Below, one piece after another: positions 53,001 through 62,618 of a DNA stretch of 64,000 nt. The DNA is from Plasmodium brasilianum (taxonomy: Eukaryota; Apicomplexa; Aconoidasida; Haemosporida; Plasmodiidae): positions 1,285,501 through 1,349,500 of the forward strand of contig NC_090123.1 in assembly GCF_023973825.1 (NCBI RefSeq), read 5' to 3'. The stretch's first letter is position 1. Each line of letters opens with the position of its first letter. The position numbers and the translations under genes were made by a program. The notes beneath the pieces were generated by a model. That model saw only the letters and a program-made list of their open reading frames with translations, was not told where the DNA came from and did not search any database.

Positions 53001-53194
53001 GTTTTGACAAAAGAAAGATATATAGCTTTTAGCAAAACAATTTATTGTTATTCATTGTTCTGAGTTATGTTACATATTTAAGTGTTTTACATTAACATGA
53101 ATTTTATTTATAGACATCTTTTGAAAAAATTTACAAGCCTTGTAAAAAATCAAAATTTTTTGTGTATTTAACTGCTATTGTGGGTCTTGAATAA

Positions 53195-53368
53195 ATGATG
53201 CATCAACACTTCAGTAGGAGAGTAGCTACGAACGGGCAGCTCGTTAGATGCGTAACAGAATTATTGAAAAATTTTAAGTGCAGAAGGTCTGAAAATTTAA
53301 ATATGGGTGTACATACAAACATACATATGTATGTATATACATATGAATACATTTGCTTATGCGCCTAA
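53195..53368 (+). CDS. possible small ORF with basic amphipathic start (57 aa)
   Basis: ATG 53195 opens MMHQHFSRRVATNGQLVRCV then TELLKNFKCRRSENLNMG, after which the frame enters CATAYATG-type repeat sequence and stops at TAA 53366-53368. The first 40 residues look like a mitochondrial presequence. A GTGTAC donor after codon 43 could join to downstream coding-like sequence (TRITPLPTTKDASKKIFPFL), which however is antisense to the neighbouring ORF. Confidence 0.35.
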   Translation: MMHQHFSRRVATNGQLVRCVTELLKNFKCRRSENLNMGVHTNIHMYVYTYEYICLCA

Positions 53369-53402
53369 GTGTGTACACATACAAGGATAACTCCCCTCCC
53401 TA

Positions 53403-53621
53403 CTACGAAAGATGCCTCGAAAAAAATTTTCCCCTTTTTGCGTAACTGGGAAATAAGCTATTGTTAATTTGGTAGCACATACTCACAAATTTTTCAATGA
53501 ACATTTTTATTACATAAAAAATAAATATAGACAACACAACAACAAAGTGAGCAAAGTAATTTATAAAAACACTTATGTAAAATTCTAGCATATAAAACAA
53601 TTTTTTAAAAATATCTCTCAT
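53403..53621 (-). CDS. small single-pass membrane protein (72 aa)
   Basis: ATG 53621 opens MRDIFKKLFYMLEFYISVFI, continuous with a hydrophobic stretch (FAHFVVVLSIFIFYVIKMFI) that makes one or two membrane spans, then a polar basic end (INNSLFPSYAKRGKFFSRHL). A GTGAGT donor follows EKF, so the last 27 residues may be intron; the frame is open without splicing. Composition of both polar ends is non-repetitive. Divergent from the ORF at 53638. No family recognised. Confidence 0.5.
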   Translation of the reverse strand: MRDIFKKLFYMLEFYISVFINYFAHFVVVLSIFIFYVIKMFIEKFVSMCYQINNSLFPSYAKRGKFFSRHLS

Positions 53622-53637
53622 TTTTTCTTTTCTTTTA

Positions 53638-53790
53638 ATGCATAATGTAAATGTTTTTCATTCCTCATTTGGAGCAAACGAACATTTTACGCAACTGCAC
53701 ATCTTGCGCTTTAGTGTGTTTATAAATGTCCAACTACATACATTTAAGTTCTTTGCTCATAAAAGAGTACGAACTTATGCGCAATTATGA
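53638..53790 (+). CDS. small protein of unknown function (50 aa)
   Basis: ATG 53638 to TGA 53788-53790, in a GC-richer island with no repeats. Product: MHNVNVFHSSFGANEHFTQL, HILRFSVFINVQLHTFKFFA, HKRVRTYAQL. His/Phe-rich, basic at the end, with a possible beta-type hydrophobic middle. It lies 16 bp from, and divergent to, the membrane-protein ORF ending at 53621. No family recognised; could also be an exon. Confidence 0.4.
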   Translation: MHNVNVFHSSFGANEHFTQLHILRFSVFINVQLHTFKFFAHKRVRTYAQL

Positions 53791-53818
53791 AAATTTATGT
53801 ATATGATTTTTCACACAA

Positions 53819-54019
53819 ATGGTTTGCCTTTTTTTATGGGCTTATGATGCATGTATATGCATATATATATACATTTACGTATGGAATAATGTCATTTTTC
53901 TCTTTTTTTCAAATAAAAAAATTTACAAAAAAATTAAAACAGTAAAATTGAAAGACAGTAAGAGAAGTACAATAATTTGTAGCCATTTATGTTTTCGCTT
54001 TAAGATGCCAGTTCACGAT

Positions 54020-54050
<31 letters not shown>

Positions 54051-54067
54051 ACAGGCTGGCAAGATGA
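53819..54067 (+). CDS. possible small basic protein (82 aa)
   Basis: The frame from ATG 53819 (MVCLFLWAYDAC) runs through a TA-rich stretch and then complex sequence: WNNVIFLFFSNKKIYKKIKT, VKLKDSKRSTIICSHLCFRF and KMPVHDK, a poly-Lys run from an A26 tract and ANRLAR. The stop TGA overlaps the next ATG (ATGA). The TA-rich part could be an intron (donor GTATAT after DA). The second half has good coding quality; the A26 tract makes the final frame uncertain. Confidence 0.35.
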
Positions 54068-54165
54068 CATACTGGCAAAATGTTAAGCTGCCATTCCCCC
54101 AACTTGTCAATCAAGAACAAATAAGCATACACAAGGATACATACATACACGTATGTACCAACTAA
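54064..54165 (+). CDS. micro-ORF (33 aa) overlapping the previous stop
   Basis: ATG 54064 shares ATGA with the stop of the upstream ORF. Product: MTYWQNVKLPFPQLVNQEQI then SIHKDTYIHVCTN. Composition is complex and soluble. A GTATGT donor near the end suggests it may be a first exon, or that the upstream gene continues here after a slip in the A26 tract. Confidence 0.3.
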   Translation: MTYWQNVKLPFPQLVNQEQISIHKDTYIHVCTN

Positions 54166-54559
54166 ATATGGGTAAATAAAACAAGGGGGAAACTTGCATT
54201 TTTTCGTCATGCTGACTTAACCTTTTGTGTTTTTTTAAGCACATTTTAATGTTGTAAAAAAGCTGAGTATTGAAACTAAAAAAAAAAAAAAAAAAAAAAA
54301 CGACATCGTAAAAACGAACATAGGTACAGGTTAATACGAATACCTTACACACATGTACAGTACATACAAATATATAAAACACATGCGTACACACATGTAC
54401 AGTACATACAAATATATAAAACATATGCGTACACACATGTACGTATGGTTGTTTTCACTCTGCACAAAAATGTCGTAAGGCTTCATATTTTTATTTTATC
54501 GAAAATGTTCTAGTGATATTTAATATGCATTAAGCCATTCACAAGATTGATATATTTTA

Positions 54560-54735
54560 ATTTAGTTTAATTCAGTTTGATTTAGTTTAATTTAGTTTAA
54601 ATCAGTTTAATTTAGTTTAAATCAGTTTAATTTAGTTTAAATCAGTTTAATTTAGTTTAAATCAGTTTAATTTAGTTTAAATCAGTTTAATTTAGTTTAA
54701 ATCAGTTTAATTTAGTTTAAATCAGTTTAATTTTC
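54560..54735. repeat. 20-bp minisatellite (TTTAGTTTAAATCAGTTTAA)
   Basis: About eight near-perfect copies, preceded by two variant copies (TTCAGTTTGA). Very homogeneous, so young or maintained by conversion. Confidence 0.9.
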
Positions 54736-55106
54736 AAATGGTACAACATTCAAATATCTCACTAGTGCTCACCATTTAAATAAAACATACCTATGCTCAA
54801 CTCCATTGTTTATTCAATTCATACCATAAATTTTTAAGGAATTATTATTTTATTTTTGAACTTGGTTGAGGACTCAAAATGGTAAGTACTGGTCCCTAAA
54901 ACAGATGTTTGCAAAAGTCATTGAAGGTATAATCAATGAATACCTTTTATAAATTCGTACAAAAATAACTGATACTGTCATGTTTATTCATATCACATAT
55001 TACGACGTTATAAAAAGTAAACATATATGAAAAATTGGAGGTACATAAATACCTTATGTTTGCCTGGAAAAAATAAAATTCACCTGAACAGACATACAAA
55101 GGGAGG

Positions 55107-55107
<1 letters not shown>

Positions 55108-55171
<64 letters not shown>

Positions 55172-55275
55172 AAAAAAAAAAATAAAAAATAATAAAATAA
55201 AAAATAATAAAATAAAAAATAATAAAATAATAAAATAAAAAATAAAAAATAATAAAAAATAAAAAATAAAAAGAG
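55108..55275. repeat. long poly-A and (AnT)n tract
   Basis: One of the longest homopolymers of the window (about 60 A), followed by AAAAATAAT-type sequence. It explains the Phe-only shadow frame on the minus strand. Confidence 0.95.
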
Positions 55276-55440
55276 CTAACAAAGGAGCGAATAAGAAAGA
55301 AAGTTTGCCTTAACCGCTTTTCCAGTTTTTCAGCTCTTTTAAATTACGAAGATGAACAGTTAAAGGGGTTTCCCACGTATTTACAGGAAGAATATATGCC
55401 ATTCTGTGCTTGTGTGATATTATGTACATATGTATGTATG

Positions 55441-55600
55441 TATATATATATATATATATAGATAGATAGATAGATATAGATATAGATATAGATATAGATA
55501 TAGATATAGATATAGATATAGATATAGATATAGATATAGATATAGATATAGATATAGATATAGATAGATTGATATAGGTATATAGATATATATGTATGTG
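55441..55600. repeat. (TA)n / GATA / GATATA microsatellite
   Basis: A (TA)n run, then four GATA units, then about 17 GATATA units, ending in variants. Confidence 0.95.
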
Positions 55601-55711
55601 TATATCTATTCATTTATTTATTCGTATTTGTGTGCATGCCTCCACTCGCACGAAGATTCCGCCTGAACGCGTGCACACGTTAGCGTATATCAAAAAGCAC
55701 ACTCAGGCGGG

Positions 55712-57298
55712 ATGAATAAATTCATCAAACTTTCATTTGGTAAAAATGGAAATAGGAGATTTTTTTCGTACCGAGGATACAAATTTGATAAAATTGGAGA
55801 GAGTCAGAGCCTAAGTGCTGAAGAGATCCAACAGTTAGACAAAGTAAGTATGGTTTCCCTGAAAACATTAAAAATACCTGACCATGTAAGGAATAAATTA
55901 TATAATTTAGCTAAACAGTTCATAAAAAAAAAAGATTTGGAAAAATTAGGCCGTTTTATGGCCAAAAAAATAACAAGTCGAAATTGTGTGGAATTGCCAA
56001 GAGTTCTGCCATCCAAGTTATTATGTAGCACAGAAGAGGAAAAAAATAAAATAGAAAAAATGCTAGATAAAAAATCTTACAAATGCTTAAAAAATTTTTT
56101 ATTACATTATAAAAATAAACCAAAAGAAATGGAACAAATTGCTTTAGCACATGCCGAAGACACTAGACATAAAGTAAATATTTCTTTTTTTCCAGAAGCG
56201 TCTATTGCATATACAATACATAATTTTAATGGGCATTATGGAATTATATATAGAATACTAAATGAAATAAGAACACGAATTACCGATTTTACTCCGAAGT
56301 ATTTTTTAAATTATACATCCGTACCAGCTGCTGGTATTATAGCTGCCCACGAAATTTTTAATTATACTTTCGATATAATTGTAACAGTTGAGCCATCAGA
56401 GCATTTAACATCCATATCAAAATATATGGTTGACAGTATTCCAAATGTAAAGCATCAAATGCATTTATATGAAAATGTTAATTCCTTTGATTTAATTTTG
56501 TTGTCACATACTTTATTGTCAATGTATGATTATAATTCGAGAAATTTGTTTATAAAAAATTTATGGAATAGATTAACAAAAAACGGCATAATAATAATTG
56601 TTGAACATGGTACACCAACAGGATTTCGTATGCTCCATTCAATAAGAGAAATGTTCATTACAGAATTAAAATATGATAAATTTCATATTGTTGCACCGTG
56701 TCCACATGAAAGTATTTGCCCATTATCATTAACAGGAAAAGATTGGTGTCATTTTTCACAAAGAACACATAGATTATCTCATCATATTTATTGCAAAGGT
56801 AGTCGTGCAAAAAATGTGCAAGAAGAAAAATTTTCTTACTTGGTCATAAGAAAATGTGAAGGACCCAGAACAAAATATCAATCTGAGTCAGAAGCCTTAA
56901 CTGTTCAGGAAAAATCTTTTTTTTGGCCAAGAGTTGTCATGCCAACAATAAAAGCTGGGAAACATGTTCTGATTGATGTTTGTTCTTATCCATATAATTT
57001 TGAAAGACTGGTAGTTACAAAAAGTTCACCATCAATTACAAATATGAAAACACAAAATGGTACTATTCTTAAAGGTTATGGTTATAAAAATGCAAGAAAA
57101 TTATTATGGGGGGATTTATGGAGATTTACAAAAAGGATTAGTAGACCTGATGCAAGACTTTACACCCCTGAAGCGACAAAGAAACATTTATATCGTTTGT
57201 ATCAAAAACAGAAAAAAAGGCAAAATGGCCAAGCAGTCGTTGACAGCAAATCGGAGGGGTACTACACATCCCGCGAGATACAGTACTATGGCACCTGA
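55712..57298 (+). CDS. mitochondrial ribosome-assembly factor, METTL17/Rsm22 family
   Basis: A 528-aa single-exon protein of the RSM22/METTL17 family, methyltransferase-like factors that bind the mitochondrial small ribosomal subunit and carry an iron-sulphur cluster. ATG 55712 opens a basic, Phe/Arg-containing N-terminus (MNKFIKLSFGKNGNRRFFSY) fitting a mitochondrial presequence. A helical part with LPRVLPSKLL (about 90-100) precedes the Rossmann fold: YIHNF-type strand, LNYTSVPAAGIIAAHEIFNY (about 202-221), a DLILLSHTLLSM strand (about 265) and IIIVEHGTPTGFRMLHSIRE (about 296). Then comes the diagnostic cysteine region VAPCPHESICPLSLTGKDWC (Cys about 330, 336, 346) with HFSQRTHRLSHHIYC (Cys about 361). 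The SAM-binding glycine motif is weak (SVPAAGIIAA), as often in this family. A 16-bp satellite starts about 10 bp after the stop. Confidence 0.88.
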   Translation: MNKFIKLSFGKNGNRRFFSYRGYKFDKIGESQSLSAEEIQQLDKVSMVSLKTLKIPDHVRNKLYNLAKQFIKKKDLEKLGRFMAKKITSRNCVELPRVLPSKLLCSTEEEKNKIEKMLDKKSYKCLKNFLLHYKNKPKEMEQIALAHAEDTRHKVNISFFPEASIAYTIHNFNGHYGIIYRILNEIRTRITDFTPKYFLNYTSVPAAGIIAAHEIFNYTFDIIVTVEPSEHLTSISKYMVDSIPNVKHQMHLYENVNSFDLILLSHTLLSMYDYNSRNLFIKNLWNRLTKNGIIIIVEHGTPTGFRMLHSIREMFITELKYDKFHIVAPCPHESICPLSLTGKDWCHFSQRTHRLSHHIYCKGSRAKNVQEEKFSYLVIRKCEGPRTKYQSESEALTVQEKSFFWPRVVMPTIKAGKHVLIDVCSYPYNFERLVVTKSSPSITNMKTQNGTILKGYGYKNARKLLWGDLWRFTKRISRPDARLYTPEATKKHLYRLYQKQKKRQNGQAVVDSKSEGYYTSREIQYYGT

Positions 57299-57308
57299 TA
57301 AGTTTAGA

Positions 57309-57986
57309 AGTCGAAAGATCGAGAAGATGATAAGTCGAGAAGATGACAAGTCGAGAAGATGATAAGTAGAGAAGATGATAAGTAGAGAAGATGATAAGTA
57401 GAGAAGATGATAAGTAGAGAAGATGATAAGTAGAGAAGATGATAAGTAGAGAAGATGATAAGTAGAGAAGATGATAAGTAGAGAAGATGATAAGTAGAGA
57501 AGATGATAAGTAGAGAAGATGATAAGTAGAGAAAATGATAGGTAGAGAAGATGATAAGTAGAGAAAATGATAAGTAGAGAAGATGATAAGTAGAGAAGAT
57601 GATAAGTAGAGAAGATGATAAGTAGAGAAGATGATAAGTAGAGAAGATGATAAGTAGAGAAGATGATAAGTAGAGAAGATGATAAGTAGAGAAGATGATA
57701 AGTAGAGAAGATGATAAGTAGAGAAGATGATAAGTAGAGAAGATGATAAGTAGAGAAGATGATAAGTAGAGAAAATGATAGGTAGAGAAGATGATAAGTA
57801 GAGAAAATGATAAGTAGAGAAGATGATAAGTAGAGAAGATGATAAGTAGAGAAGATGATAAGTAGAGAAGATGATAAGTAGAGAAGATGATAAGTAGAGA
57901 AGATGATAAGTAGAGAAGATGATAAGTAGAGAAGATGATAAGTAGAGAAGATGATAAGTAGAGAAGATGATAAGTAGAGAAAATGA
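57309..57986. repeat. 16-bp satellite (GAGAAGATGATAAGTA)n with higher-order 240-bp period
   Basis: About 42 tandem copies of GAGAAGATGATAAGTA, the first few with the variant AAGTCGAGAAGATGAC. Two variant monomers (GAGAAAATGATAGGTA then, one unit on, GAGAAAATGATAAGTA) occur at about 57530 and again exactly 240 bp later (15 units), showing duplication of a multi-unit block. The array starts just after the METTL17-type gene's stop. The 304-codon minus frame over it is a shadow, since 16 is not a multiple of 3 and all frames share the same 48-bp cycle. Confidence 0.95.
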
Positions 57987-58140
57987 TAAGTTAAAAAATT
58001 TCAAGAGAGGAGCAACGTGAAGAGGGGTGAACCAGCTTGTAGAAGCCATCATTATCCTTAAGGTATTTTTCTAGGAGAATGGTATTCCTCAAAAGATGTC
58101 ATAATAGGTGTATGGCATTCAACAAAAAAATTGATTTGTA

Positions 58141-58437
58141 ATGGATTTACTACGATGCGAATGTTTTCATTTTGTCGGTACGATTTACTCTTTTGCACTT
58201 TTGCATTTTTGTCACCATACCGCATTAGCCCATGTTTACCTCATTTATCCGGTTTTGACCTTTTTTTGTGAAAATGCTTACCAAAGGATTAAAAAAAAAA
58301 TAAAATTTGCTAAATTCTTCCAATTTTTTGTAAAAGCTATCTTTTGGTGTAGTACGTTTGTGCTTTGGGCATATACGGGTAAATACTGTCGCGCGATGAT
58401 ATATATATATATATTGTACGCTTGCAAATTTTCGTAA
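58141..58437 (+). CDS. ORF of 98 codons, strand uncertain
   Basis: Plus frame from ATG 58141 (MDLLRCECFHFVGTIYSFAL) with hydrophobic segments and a GTAAAT donor after WAYT (about 58379). The minus strand of 58381-58280 is also exon-like: after GCGCGACAG it reads YLPVYAQSTNVLHQKIAFTK then NWKNLANFIFFLIL and ends at a GTAAGC donor. Both have fair coding quality. A small membrane protein on one strand is likely, but I cannot choose. Confidence 0.35.
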   Translation: MDLLRCECFHFVGTIYSFALLHFCHHTALAHVYLIYPVLTFFCENAYQRIKKKIKFAKFFQFFVKAIFWCSTFVLWAYTGKYCRAMIYIYILYACKFS

Positions 58438-58621
58438 AACTATTTTTAAAAACAATGCATTTATAAATATTTTCCCTTTTTTTCAAAATTGACACTGCTT
58501 AGTTAGCTAGCAATTTTTTTTTTTTTTTTTTTTCTCCCTATTTGCATTACCATAACAACCTGTTAACATAATTTCCATGTGTATATGTGAACACATATAC
58601 CATACTCCTCTTTTTCTTAAT

Positions 58622-58786
58622 ATGTCTCGATTAAAATATGGGTCATTCTTAGTAATACTAAAAAGAGGAATAATTTTATTTTTTCCTTATTTAATGAGCA
58701 ACTTAGCTAAAATGTCAAAGGGCGTTAAGTTCACATGGTATTATTGGCATCAGTATGCACTGCAACTTCAGAGGTATGTACGGTGA
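58622..58786 (+). CDS. small membrane protein of unknown function (54 aa)
   Basis: ATG 58622 to TGA 58784-58786. Product: MSRLKYGSFLVILKRGIILF, FPYLMSNLAKMSKGVKFTWY, YWHQYALQLQRYVR. One hydrophobic span near the N-terminus, then an amphipathic, aromatic, basic part, the layout of small subunits of mitochondrial membrane complexes, although no match is claimed. A GTATGT donor overlaps the last codons, so the protein may continue in another exon. Codon use is good and no repeats are involved. Confidence 0.5.
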   Translation: MSRLKYGSFLVILKRGIILFFPYLMSNLAKMSKGVKFTWYYWHQYALQLQRYVR

Positions 58787-59082
58787 AAGACATTCAAGAA
58801 AAAACTAAAGCAGCATAAAGCAATACAAAATGGTACAAACAGTACGATATAATGAAATTTAAAATATGATAAAACATAAAAACGAAGCGAATGAGCAAAA
58901 ATCAGTACAAATAACACACCACCGTTCTGGTGTTACTTCTACATAAAAATGAAGTCCTTTTTGGTATTTTTTCTCAATAATTAAGATTTATATTTAAAAA
59001 AAAAAAAAAAAAAAGTCTCTATATTGCAATAAAACAAAAAAGTTGTTTACATAGCACTTATTTTATTATATATATATATATA

Positions 59083-59114
<32 letters not shown>

Positions 59115-59508
59115 CAAATTTTTTTTTTACTTTTTCATTTATTTTTTATTCTTTTTCATTCTTTTTCATTCTTTTTTTTTTTTTTTTTTCTTTCTTATAC
59201 ACAATAATGTAGTTTTTAAAGAAATGCACAAAGGGTTAAAATTTTCATAAAATTTAACATTCTTTAAAACATTATATTATTATATATATACATATATATA
59301 GACGTACGTATATATACATATACACGTACATACATATGTAAAATTAAAACAAAAATACATAAAGATAAAAAAAAAAAATAAAATAAAACACATGTTAGGT
59401 TGAGAGATACTTGTGTAAGTTCACGATCTCTCTCTCCTTGAAGGGGCTACAATATGCGCACAACACATATGCGTATAGGCACATACATAACTATATACAT
59501 GTTTCATT
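58787..59508. other. A/T-rich spacer with hairpin
   Basis: Poly-A 58997-59014, (TA)n 59069-59113, T-rich 59117-59190 and (TA)n around 59281-59335. At 59401-59432 an inverted repeat GAGAGAT...ATCTCTC with a 17-base loop could form a hairpin. No gene supported. Confidence 0.55.
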
Positions 59509-59646
59509 TTAAACTTTTGTCAAATGGAAAAATTGGCATGTTTGACAGGGTTGACAATAGTTTGCCTTATGATCGCACCTTGGCCCCTGCGTAAAGGATG
59601 GTCCTTCGAACTGTCTTAGTGCTGTCTTTTTATGAGCATCAGTAGG
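59509..59646 (-). CDS. exon with Cys/His cluster, gene incomplete
   Basis: A minus frame ending at TAA 59509-59511 reads TDAHKKTALRQFEGPSFTQG then PRCDHKANYCQPCQTCQFFH and LTKV. The Cys-x6-Cys-x2-Cys-x2-Cys spacing is compact and could bind metal or form disulphides. Upstream the frame runs into CATATA repeat, so this is probably a last exon entered near one of the AGs at about 59603-59622. The first exon was not found. Coding quality is high. Confidence 0.45.
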   Translation of the reverse strand, partial: PTDAHKKTALRQFEGPSFTQGPRCDHKANYCQPCQTCQFFHLTKV

Positions 59647-59865
59647 TACATATACGTACACACATGCAAGTATATACATATATACATGCAAGAATGTACA
59701 TACATGAATATATGTTTATATATATATACATGTATATATGCACATATACACGCACACATATACGTATGTGCATATATTCACATACATGCGTTTTGCTTTC
59801 CTAAGCGCTGGAAAGTCTGGGTAAGTCCTTACCCCCCTTCTTCCTCTTCCACCTTATGCTAGCTC

Positions 59866-61878
59866 TCACTTTTTCTTTATCAATTTTTTCACCTTCTTAT
59901 TACTTTTCATAATATTTTTGTTTTTGATATTTTTTTTGTTGAATTGTTCCTTTTTTTTGTCTACTTTTTTGTTGGCTATTTTTTTATTTGCATCTTTTGA
60001 CTTAACTATTTTCTTATTTGCTCCCTTGTTGTTTAACTGCTTTTTTTGTTGTGTACCTTTATTTTTTAATTTATTTTTTTTATCATTTTTACCACTGTTT
60101 TTTTTTTTGTCTTTTGTGTTTACATTTTTTTTATGATTATTTTTATTTTTCTTTTTATCCTCTTTTTTAACATTCGATTTTTTTTTCATCTCTTTTTTTC
60201 CATTAACCATCTTTCCTTTAGCGAGTTTATTTTTTCCTTTTTTATTTTCATTCTTCTTATGTGCTTTGTTAATCAGCTTTTTCTTGACTTCCTTTTTAAC
60301 ATTAGAACCTTTTTTAACTACTTTATTATTTTTATTATTATGACTATTATTACCAGCACTACTTTTCTTTTTTGAGCTTTTTTTCTTCATTTTCATATCT
60401 CCAACATTTGCATTTTTATTTTTTCCTCCACCTGTTCCTCCTCCTGTAGCTGTTGATTTTTTTATCTTTTCATTTTCATTAGCTTTATTATCATCCGATC
60501 CTTTTCCTCCTTTCTCTTCATTTGTTTCATCATTTTCTTTTCCTTCTTCTTTTACATCCCCATTAACTTCATCCTTTCCTTCTCCTGTAACTTCATCATT
60601 AACTGCACCACCTTCTGCATTTGTTTCTTTTTCTTCTGCCTCGATATCCTTTTCACCTTTCGTAATAAAAGTCATAACATTGGCAGCAGATAAACTTGGC
60701 TTTACTCCAGTTTCGATAAAGGACACAATGAAATCGTTCTTTATTACTAAATGGGATCTGGCTATTTTCTCGTCATCCTTCAAACATCCAAGTTCCTTCA
60801 TCAACTTTTTATCAACATCGCACAGCAACTCGAATGGCAGTTCGAGTTTATCCTTCCACTTGAGCTAGGGGGAAAAGAAGAAAAAAAATAATAATAATAA
60901 AACAAAATAAACGAAATAAACGAAATAGACAAAATGAACGAAATAAACGAAATAGACAAAATAAACGAAATAAACGAAATGAACGAAATAAACGAAATAG
61001 ACAAAATAAACGAAATAAACGAAATAAACAAACGAATGGACATAAAAAATGAACACACAGATCAAGGCAAAATTAATATGAAAAAACAAAAGGAAGAATT
61101 AAACTGGCAATGTCAATACGCAGAGGCTAAACAAACGTAATGTAACGGCATAAAGGCATTATAGTCTTTTATTGTTCCTATACTTCACTATTTCTTTTCC
61201 TTTTTTTCTCCTTTTTTCCCATTTTATGTTTTTATTTTTGTGCCTACTTGATCCTCAGCACTGTCTGCAGATAATCCGTAAACAGCGTAATTGTTGCTTT
61301 TGAATTCTTCATACTTTTCTTTAAAAAGTTTAGCCTGTTCTGTACATCCAGGTGTATCGGCTTTGGGGTACATGAAAAGGACAATACCGTTCAAGTCCTT
61401 ATGCTTCTCAACCTCAGTTTGCAGGTTCGTTTGTTCATTCTTTTGGTTTAACAACGCAATGTTTAAAACTTCGTCTGCTAACTTGGTGTCTGTATGAGGA
61501 TACAAGAGCGAAGAAGAGAGGGGGAGAGGGGGGGGGGGAAAAAAAAAAAAAAAATGGAAAGATAATTTACCGCTTTCACCTTTGCATACTGGCAACAATA
61601 TAGATGCAGATGTGCTACACGTGTGTGTGTGTGTGGGTGGGTGGGTAAGTGTTCATATGCGTATGTGTATATATGTATATGTATATATAAACGTATACAC
61701 GTGTACGGAGGTATGTACGAATTACTTTTATTTCATTTTATTACACATCCTGTTTTTTCTTTTTTTTGCACTTCTTACTTTCTATCATCTTGTCCTATCG
61801 TACTAAAATTTATTTATATAATTAAAAAAAAAAAAAAAAAAAAAAATTCTACCAGTAGTATAATTCAGAATATTTCAT
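59866..61878 (-). CDS. nuclear-type peroxiredoxin (PrxQ/BCP-like) with Lys-rich tail, four exons
   Basis: Thiol peroxidase of the AhpC/TSA fold fused to a very basic tail, matching the chromatin-associated nuclear peroxiredoxin known in Plasmodium. Exons: 61878-61853, 61614-61571, 61489-61248 and 60864-59866, all phases consistent, total 436 aa. It starts MKYSELYYC, then TSASILLPVCKGES. The catalytic block is VLFMYPKADTPGCTEQAKLF with peroxidatic Cys72 in TPGCT. YAVYGLSADSAEDQ, then LKWKDKLELPFELLCDVDKK and an ARSHLVIKND strand complete the domain by about residue 170. The remaining 265 residues are Glu/Asp-rich and then almost pure Lys/Asn/Ala (KKEVKKKLINKAHKKNENKK), a likely DNA/chromatin-binding tail. 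Introns are 238, 81 and 383 nt; the last carries a 12/18-bp repeat. Exons 1 and 2 are inferred from phase and splice fit. Confidence 0.88.
60901..61030. repeat. 9-bp-based repeat (AAATAAACG / AAATAGACA) in the last peroxiredoxin intron
   Basis: Arrays of AAATAAACG, AAATAGACA and AAATGAACG nonamers, ordered into longer units of 27-36 bp. Open in frame on both strands (Ile/Asn/Glu and Phe/Val/Tyr shadows) but spliced out of the peroxiredoxin mRNA. Confidence 0.85.
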
Positions 61879-61972
61879 AGATTTTAAAACAAAATATATT
61901 TTTAAAATATTTTTTTTTAGAATTTTGCAACAAAAAAGGAGTAAAAGTATTTTTATTCTTTGTACACACACA

Positions 61973-62015
<43 letters not shown>

Positions 62016-62583
62016 GTATATATATATATAATATCTGTTACACTTTTTATTAAAAAAAAAAAAAGAAAAAAAAATTTATTTAAAAGAATTATGTTTATTA
62101 TATTTTATATATAAACATGAAAAAATTTTAAGTACAAATTTTTATATATCCATATATATTCGAGAAAAAAAAAAAAAAAAAAATTCAAAGTTTAAAAAAA
62201 AATTCAAACAAATTTTTTTTTTTTTTTCTTTTTAATACGTATGTTTAAAATTATTAATTATGTAATAACTGTTTGGCAATTGTTCGGTAATTGTTCGGCA
62301 ATTGTTTTGCAATATTTTGGTAATAGTTTGGCAACAGTTTTGTAATAGTTTGGCAACAGTTTGGCATTAGTTTGTCATTAGTTTGTCATTAGTTTGTCAT
62401 TAGTTTGGCATTAGTTTGTCATTAGTTTGTCATTAGTTTGGCATTAGTTTGTCATTAGTTTGGCATTCGTTTGGAATTAGTTTCACATTAATTTTTCAAC
62501 AGTTTGGTAATTTTATGATAACAATTTGACAATAGTTTGTCAGTTTTATAGTAATAACAATTTGTCAATTTTCTGTTGACATT

Positions 62584-62618
<35 letters not shown>

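Larger units (their letters stand above)
54166..55711. other. long repeat-rich spacer before METTL17 homologue
   Basis: Contains poly-A 54280-54300, a repeat of about 50 bp with ACACATGTACAGTACATACA at 54345-54440, a 20-bp array at 54560-54735, a GC-richer island at 54840-54930 open on both strands without a good model, a poly-A of about 60 at 55108-55169, (A5T)n to 55270 and (GATATA)n at 55460-55565. The last 100 bases before 55712 are complex and probably 5' UTR. Confidence 0.6.

Noticed and set aside
57138..58052. 304-codon minus-strand ORF rich in Leu/Ser/Tyr
   Set aside because: It is the complement of the 16-bp satellite; the 48-bp cycle lacks stops in every frame, so the ORF is a by-product of the repeat.
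59801..59866. Alternative frame of the peroxiredoxin tail (EKIDKEKVRASIRWKRKKG) with a GTAAGG donor
   Set aside because: The normal frame ends in a clean Lys-rich terminus as expected for this protein; the alternative is kept only as a hypothesis for the orphan exon.
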